Shown one piece after another: positions 1 through 11,138 of a DNA stretch of 64,000 nt. Numbering within the stretch: position 1 is the stretch's first letter; each line of letters begins with the position of its first letter. The translations under genes and the position numbers were made by a program. This DNA is from Tillandsia leiboldiana. Lineage: Eukaryota; Streptophyta; Magnoliopsida; Poales; Bromeliaceae. The notes under the pieces are model-generated. The model saw only the letters and a list, made by a program, of their open reading frames with translations, made no database searches and was not told the origin of the DNA. The stretch spans positions 18,820,867-18,884,866 of the forward strand of contig CM055071.1 of assembly GCA_029204045.2 (NCBI GenBank). Direction: 5' to 3'.

Positions 1-580
1 CCCCGAGTAGCAAAGCGCGGAACTCCTGCCAAGATACCACCGGAGCTCCAGGCGGTCCCGGGGGGCGGACACGACGCCACCAAGTCTCAGCGTCACCCTC
101 CAGGAAGTGAGTAGCCAAATATACCTGATGCTTTTCCTTAATAAACAGGTTCTCGAACAACTTCTCTAATGCTGAAATCCAGTTTTCTACTTCCCGCGGC
201 TCAGAACTCTGCCCGGCGAAACGCGGAGGACGGAACTGGCTGACATAAGCTAAACGATCCGTGAGCTCCCTCTGCTCCAACTCTGTCAAAGGGGCGATCT
301 GAGATGAGGTCGACGAAGTCGCCGCTGGCGGTGCCGCAGATGTCCTCTGCTCAAGTAATCTCATCATCCGTTCCACATTTTCCTCCTGGCGTTTGGCAGC
401 CTCTTCCTGGCGCCGCAATGCCTCAGTCAACTGGGCCACTTGGGCCCGCAGCTCATGGTCAGACATCTGGGCCACTTGGGCCCGCAGCTCAGGAACCTCA
501 CCCTGTGCAACCTCCTCCTGCTCGGGCCTGTCCTCCGACGCGGAGTGCGCCCTCGTCGTCGCACGACGTCTAGGAGGCAT
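1..580 (-). CDS. gag: Gag polyprotein of element A, N-terminal 193 codons, open to the window edge
   Basis: ATG is at 580-578 and the frame has no stop to base 1. The start MPPRRRATTRAH is identical to the gag start of element D at 57739, which supports the choice of start. Residues about 30-75 are a charged, heptad-like region containing an 11-residue tandem duplication of the ELRAQVAQ block that is single in D. The retrotransposon gag (capsid) core begins around residue 110, with the conserved stretches WISALEKLFENLF and GDAETWWRRVRPPGPPGA. Gag would form the cytoplasmic particle and bind element RNA. The tryptophan of WISA is kept here but is leucine in D. The C-terminal half and zinc knuckles lie outside the window. 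The open frame suggests a comparatively young copy. Confidence 0.9.
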   Translation of the reverse strand, partial: MPPRRRATTRAHSASEDRPEQEEVAQGEVPELRAQVAQMSDHELRAQVAQLTEALRRQEEAAKRQEENVERMMRLLEQRTSAAPPAATSSTSSQIAPLTELEQRELTDRLAYVSQFRPPRFAGQSSEPREVENWISALEKLFENLFIKEKHQVYLATHFLEGDAETWWRRVRPPGPPGAPVVSWQEFRALLLG

Positions 581-669
581 CTCAGGCAACTGCGACAGGG
601 AAAACAGGGTGTCAGAGAACAAAGACCTCACAACCCAAAGACAGCGAGAGTTTTAAGACATGTTTCCAG

Positions 670-714
670 CTCTAAAGTGTTGTGTTGTCTGCAGCCAACA
701 GAACTACTTTAGAG
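670..714 (-). other. Leader hairpin of element A with palindromic CTGCAG loop
   Basis: Between PBS and gag ATG. Outer stem CTCTAAAGT (670-678) pairs with ACTTTAGAG (706-714); inner stem TGTTG (683-687) pairs with CAACA (696-700); the 8-nt loop 688-695 contains the palindrome CTGCAG. The same arrangement occurs in the leaders of C and D and, with an altered loop, B. The position suggests a packaging or dimerisation signal; that role is inference. Confidence 0.6.
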
Positions 715-860
715 AGCTAACATGTAAGGTCACTCGCCTGACATCCCGGGGGAGTCACCACACAACCAAAACTCTCGCTATCACGCAACTCTCCCGACAG
801 TCACTCTACTGTCCAAACAAAAGCCTAGGGTCCCTAAGTCCCCAAAGACCTAAACACCTA

Positions 861-873
861 GGCTCTGATACCA
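861..873 (-). other. Primer-binding site of element A (tRNA-iMet type)
   Basis: On the minus strand this reads TGGTATCAGAGCC, the usual plant PBS complementary to the 3' end of initiator tRNA-Met. It lies 7 bases inside the LTR end at 881. Confidence 0.95.
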
Positions 874-930
874 CCTAATCTGTCACGCCCCGGGGTCGAG
901 CCTGCGACCCGGGCTCGCCAACAGACCCGC

Positions 931-957
931 CGTCTGTGCGGAACTGCCGCACAGACG
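931..957 (-). other. U5 hairpin of element A LTR
   Basis: Perfect 11-bp arms CGTCTGTGCGG (931-941) and CCGCACAGACG (947-957) around a 5-base loop, about 50 bases from the LTR 3' end. Equivalent hairpins with different but still paired sequence occur in the LTRs of B, C, D, H, I and J. Confidence 0.75.
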
Positions 958-1489
958 AAGCGTCTAACCTGCAAAAAGGGATCTAGCCATACAAGTATCA
1001 GAGCAAAGGAGATGCAACACTAAATAAAGTAAACTGCATACAAGAGTCACTAAGTACATAGTCCAGGTACAACATCTGCTACCTCCCAAAAAGGGGTACA
1101 CCACCACTAACAGATACAAAAGTGGGAACCAAAAATACCCGAGTAGCTCTACCTGTGACTCTACAGACCCCGGTGGCACTAGTCGGCCAAGCCCTTGCCA
1201 CGGTCTGAAGACTCCGCACGTGCCGGTCCAGGAAAGTCCGCCTCAGAATCACCTGTCACGCACGGCGGGTGTGAGATCAACAGAAAAGCCAGATCTCAGT
1301 GGGTACCGATGCCCTATCCTCGGTAACCCACCAAGTCCACTGGAGACAAAGACAGATAGATAGATAGATAGATAAATACTGGAATGAAAGCTGTAAGTAA
1401 ATCTATCACTATATGCCTCAATGCAATGCTGTACTAAATGACATCTAGCACACTATGAAAATGACCACCCGCACATGTCATTTCCCCGC

Positions 1490-1715
1490 AGCCACCCGGT
1501 AGCCCGGCCGGGGGCGAGCTTCCGCTGGTATCTCGGCCAGGGAAGCACTCTCCTGGTAACGCAGCCAGGGAGAAAGGTCCTCCCGGTAACTCGGCCGGTA
1601 AACAGTCTTCCCGGTAACTCGGCCGGGGAAAGGTACCCTCCTGGTAGCTCGGCCAGGGACAAAAGCATCCTCTCGGTGACTCGGCCGGGGAAAAACCCTT
1701 CTGGTAACTCGGCCA
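1490..1715 (-). repeat. Degenerate ~30-bp tandem motif in the LTR of A
   Basis: About eight imperfect copies built on GGCCGAGTTACCGGGAGG (minus strand). The same motif recurs in the LTR of D at 56595-56830 and forms the core of the large internal array of element B (12900-15375). Confidence 0.8.
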
Positions 1716-2214
1716 GGGCTTCGAATGCAGCTGTGCAATCCAAAGCGAACACCAATCCGCAAGATACACATCCCGGTCGGAAACCATAACCCGCGACCTG
1801 CGCGGCCGACCCGTACTTGCCTGATAGCACAAGGTCACGATACCTCTGCGTTCGAAAAGAAAAAGGAGCATCCCGTGGTCCGTCAGAAGAAACCAACCCA
1901 CCTGCGATAAAACCGCAATCCGTGCGCCAAATAGAGGTCCACGTGCGGTCCAACAGCTCCACGTAGTACCACGCGCACCACAGTCCACATAGACGAGCAA
2001 ATCCCTCAGTCGCACTGCAACTTGGTGAAAAAGTAGGGGATCAGAAAATAACCCGACAAAGGCCCTGCTCTCAAAAGGCGGAAAACCCAACCGGCAACGA
2101 AAAACGCCGGCCGTTGCGCGGAAAGCCCATCGCGCGACCGCCACGGCGCATCGTCGAGCCGCAAACCCCGCGGCACAGCACCACCCACGGCCGCGCAGCC
2201 CAAGAGCTGCCCGC

Positions 2215-3165
2215 GCAACGCCCTGCAGTGCCGCGCACCAAGCGCGCGGCCTGCAGGGCCGCGGGGCCCAAGGGCACCCGTGCGGCCCTCCTGCAGTGCC
2301 GCGCGCCTGGCGCGCGGCCTGCAGGGCCGCGGGGCCCAAGGGGCCGCCGCGCGGCCCTCCTGCAGTGCCGCGCGCCTGGCACACGGCCTGCAGGGCCGCG
2401 GGGCCCAAGGGCACCCGTGCGGCCCTCCTGCAGTGCCGCGCGCCTGGCGCGCGGCCTGCAGGGCCGCGGGGCCCAAGGGGCCGCCGCGCGGCCCGCCTGC
2501 AGTGCCGCGCGCCTGGCACGCGGCCTGCAGGACCGCGGGGCCCAAGGGCACCCGCGCGGCCCTCCTGCAGTGCCGCGCGCCTGGCGCGCGGCCTGCAGGG
2601 CCGCGGGGCCCAAGGGGCCGCCGCGCGGCCCTCCTGCAGTGCCGCGCGCCGGGCGCGCGGCCTGCAGGGCCGCGGGGCCCAAGGGCACCCGCGCGGCCCT
2701 CCTGCAGTGTCGCGCGCCGGGCGCGCGGCCTGCAGGGCCGCGGGGCCCAAGGGCACCCGCGCGGCCCTCCTGCAGTGCCGAGCGCCTGGCGCGCGGCCTG
2801 CAGGGCCGCGGGGCCCAAGGGGCCGCCGCGCGGCCCTCCTGCAGTGCCGCGCGCCGGGCGCGCGGCCTGCAGGGCCGCGGGGCCCAAGGGCACCCACGCG
2901 GCCCTCCTGCAGTGCCGCGCGCCTGGCGCGCGGCCTGCAGGGCCGCGGGGCCCCAAGGGCACCCGCGCGGTGCCCTGCAGCGCCGCGCGCCTCGCGCGCG
3001 GCCTGCAGGGCCGCCCACGCGGCACCTTGCAGGGCCGCGCGCGCCTTGCGCGCGGCCTGCAGTGCCGCGCGGCACAGGGGCCGCCCGCGCGGCACCTCTG
3101 CAGTGCCGCGCGCACAGCGCGCGGCCTGCAGGGCCGCGCGGCCCCAGCGCCGCAGCCAGGCAGTC
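2215..3165 (-). repeat. GC-rich ~69-bp minisatellite in the LTR of A
   Basis: Successive CTGCAGTGCCGCGCGCC blocks recur every 68-69 bases for about 11 units, then degenerate. Units are dominated by CpG and CHG sites and by nested palindromes such as GGCCGCGGGGCCC. This kind of block is liable to mis-assembly and copy-number variation. Confidence 0.9.
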
Positions 3166-3607
3166 CGGCGCCCTGCTGCTCAATGCGGCAGCTGGGCGCG
3201 CGCTGCGCGCGACAAGCACGCGCGCTCGCGCAGCAACGCCCCTCACAGATCGCGCCGCCGCAAATGCGCGAGCGGCGCGAGCAGCGCCACGCCGGCAAAC
3301 AGCCCAAACAACGCAGCAGCAAAAGAAAGAGAGCAAAAAGAAGGAGAGGGGAGGGGAAAAACCAAAACCCATCATGCAACAATAACGAAAACACCAACCT
3401 GCTATTGTCAGCCCGCAAGCTCCGCTCGACTCGACACCGTCGCAGCGAGGAAAAAATAAAAACCCAAGGACCCTCCCCCAACTCCTCTTCTTCTTCCTTT
3501 CACTTGCCTCTTCCTTCTCTTTCTCTGCTTCAGAATAACCCACAAGGGTACCTTGGAGAAGAGGTGGGAAGTTGAGGTGGAGTGAGTTCGAGAGAGAGAG
3601 AGAGAGA

Positions 3608-3615
3608 TTAAATAA
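3608..3615 (-). promoter_or_regulatory. Putative TATA box of LTR A
   Basis: TTATTTAA on the minus strand, followed by a CT-rich tract (GAGA on the plus strand, 3588-3606). The LTR of D has TATTTAA plus CT-rich sequence at the equivalent place (55003). Confidence 0.5.
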
Positions 3616-3956
3616 GGGAAGCAATTAATTAAAACCCTCCAACACTCAAAGGGAATTAATTAGCTAACAACTCACCCAAACATTTAATTCACCAACTCTC
3701 TTTCTCTGCCAAAACCACTCCACCAGCAGCACTATACCATAATAACATAAGGTTAATTAAAGCAAAAGAGAAAAAAAATATTAAAATAAGACAAAAGGGG
3801 TCACAACAACTCACTTTTTAACCCCGGCACCTCCGCCGCCGCCCGGAACCACCCGAACCCCGCTGTAAATCAAAAATACACGCGCTCACGCCTTTTCCCA
3901 GTCAAAAGGCTCGTCGGTGGAGTCAGAAAGCTCAACACAAAAACCGGTACACTACA

Positions 3957-4288
3957 ACGTGGCAGCCGGCGGTCCACCGACACTCCCCATACACCGGAAA
4001 GCCCCGCAAACTTCCGGAAGCCCATTTTTGGTCATTCGGACTCCAAATTTAACAAGCAAATAGTCGTTTTCAAGCATTTTTCCGCACTGAATCCAAATCC
4101 AACCTCTGTTTGGCCCAAAAAGTTTTCTAAAATTCGGCAAATGCAGCCGAAGGCCAATATGACAATAAATACCTCAATGGGTCCATCGGTGATATCCCTT
4201 CGGTACACTATGGACCAGACACACCATCAACAGGTGTTTTACACATTGGATTCACGGGAAATAAAGCATGGGAACCAGGACCACTACA
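3957..4288 (-). mobile_element. 3' LTR stub of element C (first 332 bp)
   Basis: Collinear with 41516-41847, the start of the 5' LTR of C, from TGTAGTGGTCC to the CACGTG motif, where element A interrupts it. The remainder would lie left of the window. Confidence 0.9.
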
Positions 4289-4305
4289 TCCTCCCCCACT
4301 AAAAG
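4289..4305 (-). other. Polypurine tract of element C
   Basis: Minus strand CTTTTAGTGGGGGAGGA, directly before the LTR start TGTAGTGG. The same tract precedes the 3' LTRs of B (11139) and F (46247). It primes plus-strand DNA synthesis. Confidence 0.9.
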
Positions 4306-4740
4306 GAGTTTCATCCACGAAACTAAGAAAACAACACAGACGTACCTCAATCGGACGTCCCGAACAGAAAAAGGTAGATACCACTCATCATCGTCTCCAG
4401 CTCCCAAGTAGCCTCACACTACTCGTGATTGCTCTACAAGATCTTCACAAACGGGACGGTCTGACTGCGTAGTTCACTCACCTCTCGATCCATAACTCGC
4501 AGTGGCCGCCCAACAAAGCTCAAGTCCTCGCTGATCTCCAACGGTGTGAGGTCGATGTCGTGTGACGGGTCAAAACACATAACTCCTCAAAGTGGACACC
4601 CGAAACACATCGTGAACGCCAGCAAGTCTGAGGCAACGGGCCCTAAACGCCCCAATACCCTGAAGGGGCCAATAAAACGGGAGCTAAACTTCCCCACAAA
4701 TGCTGAATCTCATGACTCCCTTAGACGGCGAGACCTTCAG
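4306..4740 (-). pseudogene. Integrase C-terminal / chromodomain remnant of C
   Basis: On the minus strand, with several shifts and stops, the translation keeps chromovirus landmarks: a VHDVFRVSTLR segment of the integrase C-terminus, then HTIDLTPLEI, SEDLSF, RVMDREVSELRSQTVPFVKIL and CEATWELE, typical of the chromodomain tail that ends just before the PPT. The chromodomain would direct integration to heterochromatin. In-frame stops at the positions usually occupied by tryptophan and glutamate show that it is not functional. Confidence 0.7.
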
Positions 4741-4744
4741 AAAA

Positions 4745-5264
4745 TCAAGATCTCCCACTTAAAACTCTAGGTCTCGTCGCCGCACATCGGTAACTCCTCC
4801 GCTTGCTCTGAGCGGTCTGAAGATGCTGCCTGATCACCCTGACCTTTTCCTCTGCCTCTCGCAGTAACTCTGGCCCCAAAGTCCGCTTCTCATACACATC
4901 GCTCCAATAAAGCGGTGATCGACATCTGCGTCCAAATAATGCTTCCAACGGAGCCCTCTGGATGCTCGCCAGAGAGCTATTGTTGTTCGCAAACTCAGCC
5001 AGAGGTAGGTGTCGAATCCATTCACCGCCAAAATCCAATATGCAAGCTCTGAACATGTCCTCGGGGATCTGTATGGTGTGCTCCGACTGCCCCTCCGTCA
5101 GTGGGTGGAAAGCTGTACTGAATCTAAGCTGCGTGCCCAAGGCGTCAGGTAAGCTCCTCTATCAACGTGACGCAAATCTCGAATCTCGATATGATACAAT
5201 AGAGGCGGGCACTCCGTGTCACCTCACCGCCTCATCTCCTCACGCAGTGGCGCCTGGTCGATAA
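4745..5264 (-). pseudogene. Integrase core remnant of C
   Basis: The block FSTAFHPLTEGQSEHTIQIPEDMFRACILDFGGEW matches the end of the DDE core, including the final glutamate region, followed by LPLAEFANNN and FGRRCRSPLYWSDV. The HHCC zinc finger and the first catalytic aspartate are absent or unrecognisable upstream, and frames shift near 5140. The integrase would have joined cDNA ends to the genome; this copy cannot. Confidence 0.8.
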
Positions 5265-5299
5265 TCAACAGCGATAAGCTTTGCACTGCTATCCTACAC

Positions 5300-6380
5300 A
5301 GGGCATCAGCACCCACATTCGCCTTGCCAAGATGGTAAAGTGTGTCCACATCGCCGTCCTTTAACAATTCTAACTATCTGCGCTGCCTCAAGTTGAGCTC
5401 CTTCAGTGTAAACAGGTACATCAAGCTCTGGTGGCCAGTATAAATCTCGCAGTATTCCCATACAGGTAGTAGCGCCACAACTCAGTGCGAAAATCACAGC
5501 AACAAGCTCCAAGTCAGGGGTAGGGTAATTCTTTTCATAATCCTTAAGTTGCCATTAAGCGTAAGCGATTACCCTACCCTTCTGCATCAGCGCGCAACCA
5601 AGTCCACTGTGCGATGCATCACTGTAAATCACGTATCCTTTCCCCAGAACAGGGAGGGAAAGGATAAGGGCCGACATCAATCTACTCTTCAAATCCTCGA
5701 AGCTCCTCTGGCAATCCTCACTCCAGATAAACTTAACTCCTTTACGCGTCAGACGAGTGAGGGGTGTGGAAAATTTCGCAAAACCATCCACAAACCGACG
5801 GTAATGTCCGGCCAAGCCCAAAAAACTGCGGACCTCTTTTACCGTCGTCGATCGGGGCCAAACCCTAACTGCCTCAATCTTCGCCAGGTCCAATGCCACT
5901 ACTGCGGCTGAAATCATAAGACCCTAAAAGGCAACTTTCCGAAGCCAAAACCTGCATTTTAAACTTGGCATACAGCTTCTTCTCTCGCAGAAGCTGCAGC
6001 ACTAACCTCAAGTGCTCCTCAAGCTCCACATCGCTCCGGGAATAAATCAGGATATCAACTTTGCATACTACATCAACCCGTTCCAGGTAAGGTCGAAATA
6101 TCCTGCTCACCAAATCCATAAAAGCGGCAAGGGCACTAGTCAATCCAAAAAGGCATGACGGTAAACTTATAATGCCCGTACCGTGACCTGAATGCCGTCT
6201 TCGGCATATCCTCGGCCTTCACTTTCTGCTGGTGGTAACCTGACTGTAGATCAATCCTCGAGAAGACACAAGCCCCTTGCAGCTGATCAACTAAGCCATC
6301 CATGCGCGGCAAAAGGGGTACTTGTCCCCGATGGCCACTAAATTGAACTCTCAGTAATCCACACAAAGTCGAAGTGAACC
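5300..6380 (-). pseudogene. Reverse transcriptase / RNase H remnant of C
   Basis: Fragments in at least three frames: FSRIDLQSGYHQQKVKAEDM with RSRYGHYKFTVMPF (6136-6366), a fingers/palm piece with ILIYSRSDVELEEHLRL (5874-6143), and the connection plus RNase H start with FLGLAGHYRRFV and YSDASHSGLGCALMQ (5555-5917). The catalytic FIDD box reads KVDI, so one of the two metal-binding aspartates is lost. The RNase H 3' part (5306-5512) is badly shifted. Confidence 0.85.
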
Positions 6381-6880
6381 ATCCTTCACTTTTACAAATA
6401 GCACCGGCGTTCCCAAAGGAGAAACACTGGGTCCAACAAAACCCTCATCCTTCAAGTCCTGAAATTGCACCTCTAACTCTCACAGCTTAGCCGGTGTCAT
6501 TCGATAAGGAGCCTTAGAGATTGGCGCAGCTCCTGGAACTACGTCAATCAAAACTCGGTCTCCCTATATGGCGGCATACTAACCAACTCCGGGGGAAAAC
6601 ATCCGGGAACTCGTGGGCAAAAGGGATATTTGCGAGTTCCGATGCCGCCGTAGGCTCCTCCACCACACTAGCCAAAAAGGCTAAGCATTCACTGCGGATC
6701 AACCGCCTCGCTCAGGAAGTCGAAACTACTGCGGTAAAAGAAACATTCTGACACCCTCTAGACACACACACCTCCTGGCCTGGCTCGCTAAAGATAACAG
6801 TCCTCGCGGCATCATCTAAAATCGCAAAGTATTGAGCCAGCCAATCCAACCCAAGAAATAAATCATACCTGCCACCTTAC
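6381..6880 (-). pseudogene. Protease-to-RT linker of C; protease active site deleted
   Basis: The minus-strand text FLGLDWLAQYFAILDDAARTVIFSEPG aligns with the post-protease segment of D (VLGMDWLTQYYAAIDC). The DTGA segment that should precede it is absent: the sequence passes directly from the linker after the zinc knuckles to this segment at about 6875. Further shifts and stops follow up to the RT. Confidence 0.7.
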
Positions 6881-7480
6881 AGTCAGCCGTAGCAGAATCC
6901 CCCGCCTGCGCTGAGCCATCCCAATCGCTCCACAACGGCTGTCTCTCACCAGCAGGGTGTGGAGGCGAAACTCGGTCTGCCTGGAGACCTGTCGGTTAAG
7001 CTCCCGGTCGTAGCTGGAAAGTGGTAGGAACAGATGCCGAAGTCGATGCTGCACATGCCGGCTGGGGTCACGAAGCCCGCAAGTGTCCAAACTGGCCACA
7101 AAGATAGCAGCGTCCTTGCCGCTGATCACAAGTACTGACAAAGTGCTGACCTCCACAGATGATGCACCTGCCTGCCTGCTGAGGCTGCCTCTGCTGCCGC
7201 TGCTGCCGCTGCCATCTCTGTAGGCTTGATCGCGGCCTCTGCTGGGACGCGATAGGGGCCAATGCTGAAGGAGGTGCTACTAAGGTCCGAAAGGGGCATG
7301 TAGATCGGATGTGGCCTGGCTGCCCACATCGGAAGCATCGACCCTCCCTCAAGCCACAGGTATCAAATGGATGCTGCCCCCTACAGAAAACGCACCGGGT
7401 CGACGCCCGAGACTGTCGAAACTGAAGCTACGGTGGCCTCTGAGTCCTACCAGGTCCTCGTCGATCAAGACGCCCACGGC
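6881..7480 (-). pseudogene. Gag C-terminus with zinc knuckles of C
   Basis: Contains CFRCGQPGHIRSTC (a perfect CX2CX4HX4C nucleocapsid knuckle), a second degenerate CIICGGQHFVSTC and a third CYLCGQFGH, separated by a glutamine-rich linker. It joins, across insertion B, the gag N-terminus at 34055-34344; the join point is the CAGGA target site. Knuckles bind genomic RNA in the particle. Confidence 0.8.
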
Positions 7481-7485
7481 CAGGA
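7481..7485. repeat. Target-site duplication CAGGA, left of element B
   Basis: CAGGA abuts the LTR end TGTCACG at 7486 and recurs at 19281-19285 directly after the other LTR edge CTCACA. A 5-bp duplication is the expected size for Ty3/gypsy integrase. Confidence 0.95.
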
Positions 7486-7535
7486 TGTCACGCCCCGGGG
7501 TCGAAACTGCGACCCGGGCTCACTAACAGATCCGC

Positions 7536-7563
7536 CATCTGTACGGAAACTGCCGTACAGACG
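7536..7563 (-). other. U5 hairpin of LTR B
   Basis: In the sense RNA, CGUCUGUACGG pairs with CCGUACAGAUG around a CAGUUU loop; one pair is G-U. Compared with A and D, one G-C pair has become A-U, a compensatory change. Confidence 0.7.
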
Positions 7564-9339
7564 AAGCGTCTAACCTGCAGAAAGAATCAACTACAGAGAT
7601 ACAGATATCAGAGCTGAAAGTAAACGACTAAAACTGAAGTCCAAACACTGTACAACTGAAAATAATACAATATCCATCTCCCCAAATACTATCATAAACA
7701 AAGTCCTCTGATACAAAAACTCAAAAGGGAGGTATCTCCAATGAATACATCAGTGTACAGACTCTCGATACAAGAATATCCTCACTACAACAGTCTCTCA
7801 AACTGTAAAATAAAGTACAACTCTATACCTCACAACAAAGGTCTCTCAACAGAGGAAAAAGAAGAAAACTAATCTACTGAAGCTCTCCTCTGAAGGGGTA
7901 CCGCTACACTCCAATGACGGGTAGGGAACTAGCTCGCGACTCCCTCGCCTCGGTCAGAAGGATCAGCAACTGGAGCAACAGGAACAGGAGGAGAAGTTCC
8001 TGGGGAAAAAGACACCACGACGGGTGTGAGAACTACTTCCCACAGTAGTTCTCAGTGGGTGCCGTCAACAAGCCCAACGGTCTGCCCACCAAGTCTACTA
8101 GAGGCCAAAGATAACAACGCAATGCAAACTGAAACAAGAAAAGCTGGAGCTACTCTACAGCTACCATGCCTCTATCTAGATACTCCAAAAAGTGGAGCAG
8201 ATGAAAGTAAATGAGACCACTCGCACCCATGGTGCTCAATCGACCCAAACGAGCTGACTACCTCAAAGGTCCAGTCAAGCCTGCGCCCGTCGACTAGGAA
8301 CGCTCCTGCCCACTACCACACATCCCCATGAGGACGGGATTTACGTGGGGTGTCCTGTCCTACTAACTCATCCCTCGCGCAAAACTGCCTCAACAGGCCC
8401 ATCGTTGCCTCAACTGCGGAAAACTGCCTCAACAGGCCAACCATCGTATCCACAGCGGCATCTCAGGACGCGACTCCAACTGAGTAGAACGGCGCGGCAT
8501 AGAGTATCAAACATTGGCATATGCAGGCTAGTCAAAATCCACGCTCACTCTCAGAACGGTAGGGCTCAAGGTCCCCAAATACCTCGCACAACAGTCGGAG
8601 CACTCTCGACGACTCGGCTGCTCGGCTAACTCGAAACACGAGACAATAGCCACACCAACGGCTCGCAGCACAAGGCTCACTGGCTGGAGATACTCCACAG
8701 CCAGGGACGACCCACAACTCAGGGTAACAAAACAGGTCGGACAACACTCAACGACCTGGGACCATCGTCAACCCCAACGGTTCCCAACAAGACGGACCGG
8801 AAGATACTCGACGGCCCGGGACTGCCGTCTGCGCAACGGCTCCCTCCACGACGGCACAACAGGGAAAAAAGACCTCCCGGGACTACCGTTTACCCAAACG
8901 GCTCCCGCGCACAGATAAGCAACCCAGTACAACTACCAGACTCCACTCTGCTCCCAGGCAAGAGTGTAAAAGCATCCCACACTAAAAGCAAGTCCCGACC
9001 TCTCGGCCCACTACCCGAGCGAGAAAACACTATGTCCAGGGATGAAGGAACAGTGTGGATGTCTAAGCATAAATAACCCTAGCCCAAGTGAGGGTTTTCT
9101 ACTAGTCTGGTTACACATACAACATATGACGGGGGTGCTAGGTCAAGTTCCAAGATAACTACTTTAACAGATAATAAAGGGATAGCCATTCCAACAATCT
9201 AGCATGCTACACAAGGAAATAAACTATCATGCATAGTCCTACATCAATAGAATTAATGTACATTCCATAAAACTTGGAGATAAGGCCACCCACCTCGATT
9301 TGCCACCAATTGCTCGTAGACACTTGCAATTGGCCTCCA

Positions 9340-9955
9340 CGCGATCCGCACGCAAAACGATGTCCGCTGCCGGAGTCCGCACGCAAAACGGTGCACGGTG
9401 CCAGGATCCGCACGCAAAACGGAGTCTGCACGCAGAACGGTGCACGGTGCCGGAGTCCGCACGCAAAACGGTGCACGGTGCCAGGATCTGCACGCAAAAC
9501 GGAGTCCGCACGCAAAACGGTGCACGGTGCCGGAGTCCGCACGCAAAACGGTGTCCGCACGCAAAACGGTGCACGGTGCCGGAGTCCGCACGCAAAACGG
9601 TGCACGGTGCTGGAGTCCGCACGCAAAACGGAGTCCGTACGCAAAACGGTGCACGGTGCCGGAGTCCGCACGCAAAACGGTGCACGGTGCCGGAGTCCGC
9701 ACGCAAAACGGTGTCCGCACGCAAAACGGTGCACGGTGCCGGAGTCCGCACGCAAAACGGTGCACGGTGCCGGAGTCCGCACGCAAAACGGTGTCCGCAC
9801 GCAAAACGGTGCACGGTGCCGGAGTCCGCACGTAAAACGGAGTCCGCACGCAAAACGGTGCACGGTGCCGGAGTCCGCACGCAAAACGGAGTCCGCACGC
9901 AAAACGGTGCACGGTGCCGGAGTCCGCACGCAAAACGGTGCACGGTGCCCAACAC
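9340..9955 (-). repeat. 31-bp GC-rich minisatellite in the 3' LTR of B
   Basis: Units built on GGTGCACGGTGCCGGAGTCC plus CGCACGCAAAAC, mixed with shorter 18-bp units lacking the GTGCAC half. Fewer and more disordered units are present in the other LTR copies (17570-18115, 24195-24770, 32375-32880). Confidence 0.92.
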
Positions 9956-11138
9956 AGAAAAGAGCAAGAGGGTTAATTACAGTCCAAAAGGTCGCCCCGA
10001 AAACTGTACAAAAATACAGTAAAACCAACACACGGGACCTACCCGACTGCGCCGCCGTCGCCGAAACGCTCCCCACGAAAAAACTCGCGCGCTCCACGAG
10101 GTCCACGGCGCGCCGCCGCACATCCCACAACCTCCCTCCTCACTCTCTCTCGCTCTCGGGTGAAGAAGGAACCGAAGAAGGAGAAGAAGTGGCTTGCGGG
10201 GAGGAAGAAGAAGAAGAAAAAGAGGAAAAGGGGAGGGGGCGGTCCACGGTGCACGGTGCACCGTGCACCGGCCGGTGCACCACACCCACCCGGGTGCACC
10301 CGGCCCACGCAAGAGGAAGGGCGGCCACGTGGCCGCGTCCCTGCGCGCCACGCGGCCGCGCAGCTCACGCGCCACACGGGCGCGTGACACCGGGCCGCCC
10401 ACAGGCGCGGGACACGCGCCCGTGACACGGGCGGGCGCCCCAGCGCCCGCGCGGGCGCCAACTGGGGTCCGCCACGTGGCGGCCCCCACGTGGCCCGCGC
10501 ATGGTGCGCCTGCCCCGACGCGCGCAGAGGCGCGCCCTGTCGCGTCAGCCGCGCCTCGCCTGACGCGCCGCAGCCTCCTCGGGATCCGCGCCACGCGCGT
10601 CTCGATCCGCGTGCCGCTTTGCCTCGAAAAGCGCGCACGCCTACCGGACTCCAAATCCAACAAATAAATAGTCCATCCTTAGCGATTTCGCGCGCTGAGT
10701 CCAGAAATGATGTCCGCTTCTCCAAATTCTCACCCGAAAATTTGCCGAATGCCCACTCGATCCGATTTTCGCGCCGGGTCCATTTTTAAAGTCCGATTTG
10801 CCCAATTCCAACTCTAAAAATTCCCGAAGGCGACCGGAGAGGTAAACTTTTATCCGGACTTCACCCGGAGTCTAATTTTGACATCTGAATCGCGCGAAAA
10901 CACTTCTAAACAACCGACGGGTCCTCCAACTTCCCACGGGGTCTCAATTTAAGCCCGAAGTCCACCACTTGTGTCCAAATTGCGCGCATCCCACGCAGGC
11001 CTCCAGTGATGCAAGCAAATCCCAAATTGCATCACAAATCCATTTCTGGGCCCCCAACACGCGCACCAACACCCCCAACGGCGACCGAAAGCTGCCCAAC
11101 AACCAGCAACCCTACGCGGGGGATTCCAGGACCTCACA

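Larger units (their letters stand above)
1..3956 (-). mobile_element. Element A: Tekay/Del-like chromovirus, 5' LTR + PBS + partial gag
   Basis: The element is read right to left: 5' LTR (3956 to 881), PBS, leader, gag start at 580, running off the left edge. Its LTR starts TGTAGTGTACCGG and ends GGGCGTGACA, the same family as element D at 54676 in the opposite orientation. It lies in the 3' LTR of element C: the C LTR sequence is collinear up to GCCACGT at 3957 and then stops. The outer 5 bases at the right edge are ACGTG (3957-3961); the matching target-site copy would lie outside the window. A is therefore younger than C. Confidence 0.9.
881..3956 (-). mobile_element. 5' LTR of element A (3,076 bp)
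   Basis: Bounded by TGTAGTGTACC (minus strand, 3956) and GGGCGTGACA (881), followed by PBS and gag. In transcription order it holds U3, a TATA-like box near 3608, a pyrimidine-rich start region, a GC-rich 69-bp minisatellite (2215-3165), degenerate 30-bp motifs (1490-1715), a GATA microsatellite near 1355 and a hairpin near the 3' end (931-957). Long open frames on both strands in 1434-3624 are products of the stop-poor GC-rich repeats and are not genes. Confidence 0.9.
7486..11138 (-). mobile_element. 3' LTR of element B (3,653 bp)
   Basis: Minus-strand start TGTGAGGTCCTGG at 11138, end GGGCGTGACA at 7486. In transcription order it carries U3 with a block shared with C and F (GGACTATTTATTTGTTGG near 10665), GC-rich sequence 10240-10620, a purine-rich tract near 10160-10240, the 31-bp minisatellite 9340-9955 and a long U5. 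No gene is seen; open frames within it follow the repeats. Confidence 0.93.

Noticed and set aside
1434..3624. Several 390-550-codon open frames on both strands in LTR A
   Set aside because: They overlap in almost all frames in a stop-poor GC-rich minisatellite; composition Ala/Arg/Gly/Pro, no domain.
9207..10130. 307-codon minus frame in LTR B (CVRTPAPCTVLRAD repeats)
   Set aside because: Overlaps the 31-bp minisatellite within the LTR; alternative frames are equally open and the second copy breaks them.
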